Part shown: positions 61,244 through 64,000 of the stretch, piece by piece | Numbering within the stretch: position 1 is the first letter of the stretch | How the letters are laid out: every line of letters begins with the position of its first letter | Assembly: GCF_013822795.1 (NCBI RefSeq) | Contig: NZ_PNLB01000002.1 | Location: 124,001-188,000, forward strand | Reading direction: 5' to 3' | From: Phenylobacterium sp. | GTDB taxonomy: Bacteria > Pseudomonadota > Alphaproteobacteria > Caulobacterales > Caulobacteraceae | DNA: 64,000 bases | The notes under the pieces: generated by a model | What the model was told of the DNA's origin: nothing | What the model saw: only the letters and a program-made list of their open reading frames with translations | The model's database searches: none | Translations under genes and position numbers: made by a program

Positions 61244-61585
61244 CTAACAGTCTCCGTTTTGGGGCGCAAGCTGAGGCGTTCGGGCCGTCTTTGGGGGCCG
61301 CGGCGCGGGCAATGCGCCTTTCGCGGTGGTCTGCTCGTCAGCGTTGTTCTGCTCCAGTGCTCGGCTCACGGCGTCAGGTTCAAGATCGATCATCATCAAC
61401 AGGACGCGAGCCGCAGCTTCGGGCGCCGCCGTCCCGTCTCCCAATTTCGGACCGCCGCGTGGCTGATCCCGACCGCCGCGGCGAACGCCCCCTCGCGAAT
61501 TCCATCGTCGTCAGCGCGCGCGCCAGACGTCGGCGCCCTGGCTAGTCCGACGCGCCGGCAGCCGATTCGAACGCGCTTCGCTCAT
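61244..61585 (-). pseudogene. HigA-like XRE regulator/antitoxin, frameshifted
   Basis: Pieces of a HigA-type antitoxin occur on the minus strand in successive frames: SEARSNRLPARRTSQGADVW (from ATG 61585), then GIREGAFAAAVGISHAAVRNWETGRRR (helix-turn-helix, about 61435-61510), then PEAAARVLLMMIDLEPDAVSRAL to the stop at 61244. At least two frameshifts separate them. No toxin gene is beside it. Confidence 0.6.
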
Positions 61586-61691
61586 GAGCTCCCCATAGCC
61601 GCCCCCGCGGCGGACGTCACAACCCGCCTTGACACGGCGCCTCCGCTGGCAAACCTTCGTTCGGGGACTTCGGGTCTGTTGGGGAAAAGGC

Positions 61692-61958
61692 GTGCCTCGT
61701 ATTTTAGTGTCGGCGCTCGCCGCGGCGGGATCGTTTGTCCTGTTGCTCGCCGGTGTGGGTGACGCTGTTATCGACCGCCAGGACGGGTGGGACGACCGTG
61801 CACACGTCCTCGCTGGCGCTGGTCTTGCCCTGGCTTCAATCCTGTTGCGCCCGGCCTCGCTTTTGAAACTGCGCGCTGGCGCGCGCGCCAAACTCCGCTC
61901 GAGATACGTGATGAAATCCCGGGGCGAACGCGAGCGAGCCGGCTCTACAGTCTCCTAG
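61692..61958 (+). CDS. Possible small membrane protein
   Basis: From a GTG at 61692 the ORF gives 88 residues with two hydrophobic stretches (ILVSALAAAGSFVLLLAGVG and AHVLAGAGLALASILL) and a basic tail. A GGGGAAAAGG lies immediately upstream. No family recognised. It could be a chance ORF in a weakly coding region. Confidence 0.35.
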   Translation: MPRILVSALAAAGSFVLLLAGVGDAVIDRQDGWDDRAHVLAGAGLALASILLRPASLLKLRAGARAKLRSRYVMKSRGERERAGSTVS

Positions 61959-62058
61959 TTCACACGCCCCTCAAGAGGGCGCGTTCACCATCCGCCGTTC
62001 ACAGACGTGCGCTGATCCGGCGCCCAGTTCAATAAGCGTTCGTCGAGGTTGGCCAAGC

Positions 62059-62334
62059 ATGTGGCGCGAGTTTTTCCTGGCCACGACGCTGCTCGCTGTG
62101 GCCGCCTGCGACCAGCGTCCCAAGGACTGGACCGCCTATGTGCTTCCAGATCCCGACCAGGTCGAGAGCGGCGTCCATGTCGGCGGATTGAAGGACTTCG
62201 AGGCCTGCCGCCGCGCCGCCCTTGACGTGATGGTCCGGCTCGGCGGCTCCGATAGCGGCGTCTTTGAATGCGGCTATGACTGCCACTACAGCCGCAGCTA
62301 CCGCACAATGATCTGCAAGGAGGTGCGATACTGA
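62059..62334 (+). CDS. Small cysteine-rich lipoprotein
   Basis: A 91-residue protein with a lipoprotein signal (FFLATTLLAVAAC, lipobox LAVAAC, Cys17). The mature part has four further cysteines (EACRR, ECGYDCHY, ICKEVRY) that could form two disulfides. Tyr- and Asp-rich; no known family. It would be anchored in the outer or inner membrane facing the periplasm. Isolated gene. Confidence 0.65.
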   Translation: MWREFFLATTLLAVAACDQRPKDWTAYVLPDPDQVESGVHVGGLKDFEACRRAALDVMVRLGGSDSGVFECGYDCHYSRSYRTMICKEVRY

Positions 62335-63224
62335 CGCTGCGGCGGCCTCAGCCAATCTCGGGCCGCCATGCGGCTGCGCCCTTCACCTGGCTGTCGCCCC
62401 GGTGTAGGGCAACGCTCCGCCGCTAGACCCGCCGGCGGGAAGCCGAACCTCATTTCATGTCGCCCTCTGCTGCATGTGGGTTCGGCGCATGCGGCCTGAC
62501 CGTTCGCGTCGGGCAGGCCGCATGCAGAGGGAGCGAGTTTCCTGCGCCTTGCGCGGGAGTCGGCGAGGTCGGCCGCCGAGCGGTTTGCTGGCGCGGGATC
62601 GAATGCTGGCTGGCGCTTGCCAAACCCAGCCAACGGTCTGGGCTCTGACAATGACGCTCGCCTTCCAATACGTGCTCGCTGGAGTAACGGAGCCTTTCAG
62701 CGGCCTCCCCCTGCGGGCCCGACGCGGCCTGCAGCGATTGTTGGCCGACGCGCTGCCCCGGGGACGACGAGGTGGCCACTGTGCAGGCGATCTTCCGGTG
62801 CTATGCTTTGATCTGTCTTTCGCTCCGCAGTCAGACGTCGGCGCCGCATGATTTTCCGGCCCGACCTGGGAGTTGCTCCGTCGCCTACGTGCGCGGGGGG
62901 CTTGGTCGGCTCGCTAACCCGCGCGGGTCTGGCGGGCGCTCCCCGCCCTCTCCTCCCTTAGCACCTGCTCGGCCCACCTGGGGCCCTGGCCTTGGATGGG
63001 CGCGCGCCTGGCCCTCTACCCGTCATTTATACCCGGGCAAATTGACAAGCGTCGGCGGGTGACGCCGGTCGGTTTGAAACGTTTGTCGCGGGCTGGCCCG
63101 CGGACATTGCAGTCTATCTCCGCATCCTGGCGGCCGAAGCCTTCCCGGCTTGAATTAGGGTTGGTTAGGCGGCGCTGAGCGACACGAAAGCTTCGAACTT
63201 CCCGGGCCCAACCTAAGCTCAGCT
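62335..63224. other. Long gene-poor region
   Basis: About 890 bases with only overlapping low-quality ORFs on both strands, none with a convincing start, domain or codon pattern. The only clear structure is the inverted repeat at 62463-62531. Confidence 0.5.
62463..62531. repeat. Interrupted long inverted repeat
   Basis: The right arm CAGGCCGCATGCAGAGGG (62514-62531) pairs with two left pieces, CCCTCTGC (62463-62470) and GCATGCGGCCTG (62487-62498), so 18 bases pair if the 16 bases between the left pieces are looped out. It could be a transcription-end structure or a former palindrome with a small insertion. Confidence 0.45.
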
Positions 63225-63869
63225 TTACTTCGTCGACGCGAGTGAACCGCGGCCTGTCCGGGAGGGGGCGCCGCCCGAGCGTGGTGGGTCGATGGGCCGT
63301 CCAATTGCGCTGGAAAGGCCGACAATGACGCCTTGGATCAGTTGCAGTTGGTCTTCCACCTGCCTGATCCAAACCGACTGCGCCGCCGCGCTCGGGATAT
63401 CGAGAAGCAGCTGATCGGCTCTCAGGGTCAACAGGAGGCGACTGAGCAAGCGCGCCTGGCTGCGGGCCGACTGGTCCGGCCAATGGGCGCGAGGTTCCTC
63501 GATCAACTGGGCGAGATCGCCTTGGAGGCCGCTGGCCTCCAAGGCCTTCAGCGCCACGCGCGCAGCGCTGACCTGTCCCCCGACAAGGCTGGCTTCGAGG
63601 CGCCGGATGGCCGGCGTCCCGCGATCCAGCGCCTCGATCAGATCGAGCGTGAGGTCGAGCTTAGCCTGGGCACGATCCCGCGCCTGACGCCGCGCCGGGG
63701 CGAGACTGATCCAAACCCCAACCGACACGGCCAGAACCGTTCCCAGGCCCTGCACCCAAGCCGCGTAGTCGGCGCTTGTGACGGGCGGCGGCACATGCGC
63801 AAAGACTGGAGCGACGACCGCCAGGCCCATCACCAAAAGCGCGAGCCAAATGATCGCCGAGCCTTTCAT
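63225..63869 (-). CDS. Membrane-anchored protein of unknown function
   Basis: A 214-residue protein with two N-terminal membrane segments (IIWLALLVMGLAVVAPVFA and WVQGLGTVLAVSVGVWISL) and a long helical cytoplasmic part (ARRQARDRAQAKLDLTLDLIEAL onward). Such two-helix plus coil layouts occur in many small inner-membrane proteins; I cannot name a family. ATG 63869 is taken as start; a GTG at 63890 is in frame. Confidence 0.55.
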   Translation of the reverse strand: MKGSAIIWLALLVMGLAVVAPVFAHVPPPVTSADYAAWVQGLGTVLAVSVGVWISLAPARRQARDRAQAKLDLTLDLIEALDRGTPAIRRLEASLVGGQVSAARVALKALEASGLQGDLAQLIEEPRAHWPDQSARSQARLLSRLLLTLRADQLLLDIPSAAAQSVWIRQVEDQLQLIQGVIVGLSSAIGRPIDPPRSGGAPSRTGRGSLASTK

Positions 63870-63936
63870 GTCCACGCGAAAGAAGCACACTCATGCGCTT
63901 ATGACCACGAAACTCGCGCCGCCAAACGCCTCTAGG

Positions 63937-64000
63937 TCAGACGATCAATTCGTTTTGATAGTTGGAGGCGCCCGAGATCTGGACGCCAGCGAAGTCGTCC
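63937..64000 (-). CDS. C-terminal end of an unidentified gene (cut by window edge)
   Basis: The last 20 codons before the stop at 63937-63939 read DDFAGVQISGASNYQNELIV. The turn- and Gly/Asn-rich style would fit an extracellular repeat protein, but nothing more can be said from this length. Confidence 0.4.
   Translation of the reverse strand, partial: DDFAGVQISGASNYQNELIV

Noticed and set aside
1..64000. tRNA, rRNA, insertion sequences and CRISPR arrays
   Set aside because: I looked for cloverleaf-like blocks, transposase motifs with terminal repeats and regularly spaced direct repeats and saw none I could support by eye.

Overview
The window is uniformly GC-rich and densely coded, with ATGA-type start/stop overlaps and frequent GTG/TTG starts. 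It carries a B12-riboswitch TonB receptor, an autotransporter and an ABC-exported surface-polysaccharide locus. Together these suggest an alphaproteobacterium, most likely Caulobacterales (Caulobacter/Phenylobacterium-like). The taxon is an inference from gene style; no rRNA is present.

Layout. (1) 1-7232, cobalamin: a minus-strand operon led by a cobalamin riboswitch (6523-6693) runs btuB, cobC/cobD-type decarboxylase, cobO, a periplasmic B12-binding protein, a palindromic repeat, btuC, btuD and the start of cobD/cbiB. cobP/cobU is divergent. (2) 7236-13381, a hydroxy-acid catabolic island: AtuA-like (DUF1446) and DUF4387 proteins, a D-2-hydroxyacid dehydrogenase, a tartrate/malate-type dehydrogenase, a GntR/FCD regulator and a CitMHS transporter. 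Three matching palindromes sit in the two promoters. (3) 13513-28954, a compact natural-product locus: an alpha/beta hydrolase, a 3094-residue PKS-NRPS (KS-AT-KR-DH-ACP-C-A-T-TE), a 1480-residue NRPS (formyltransferase, adenylation domain interrupted by a luciferase-like monooxygenase, carrier domain) and a divergent Sfp-type phosphopantetheinyl transferase. This is the most novel system in the window. (4) 28955-31700, a decayed accessory stretch with a DsbA-like protein and a wrecked Xre-RES toxin-antitoxin pair. (5) 31786-61217, cell surface: an autotransporter, TPR-glycosyltransferase and TPR-sulfotransferase, a second RES module with a shortened antitoxin, a sulfotransferase, a resolvase-like HTH protein, many glycosyltransferases, an acyltransferase, nucleotide-sugar genes (LegB-like dehydratase, nucleotidyltransferase, epimerase/reductase, WecE-like aminotransferase, sugar formyltransferase, mannose-6-phosphate-isomerase-like cupin) and a Wzm/Wzt-type ABC exporter. 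(6) 61218-64000: a broken HigA-like regulator, a small lipoprotein, a small membrane protein and long stretches without clear genes.

How the parts work together. The riboswitch should silence B12 uptake and salvage when B12 is replete. In the catabolic island the GntR protein probably represses both the AtuA-like operon and the dehydrogenase gene through the shared TTGGATGCAA-like operators. In the natural-product locus the PPTase would activate the three carrier domains. The 1480-residue protein is predicted to load glycine and possibly formylate and oxidise it. The PKS-NRPS would then add one reduced and dehydrated ketide and one amino acid, and its thioesterase would release a small product. 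The polysaccharide genes together could make and export a glycan carrying formylated amino-deoxy sugars, acyl groups and possibly sulfate.
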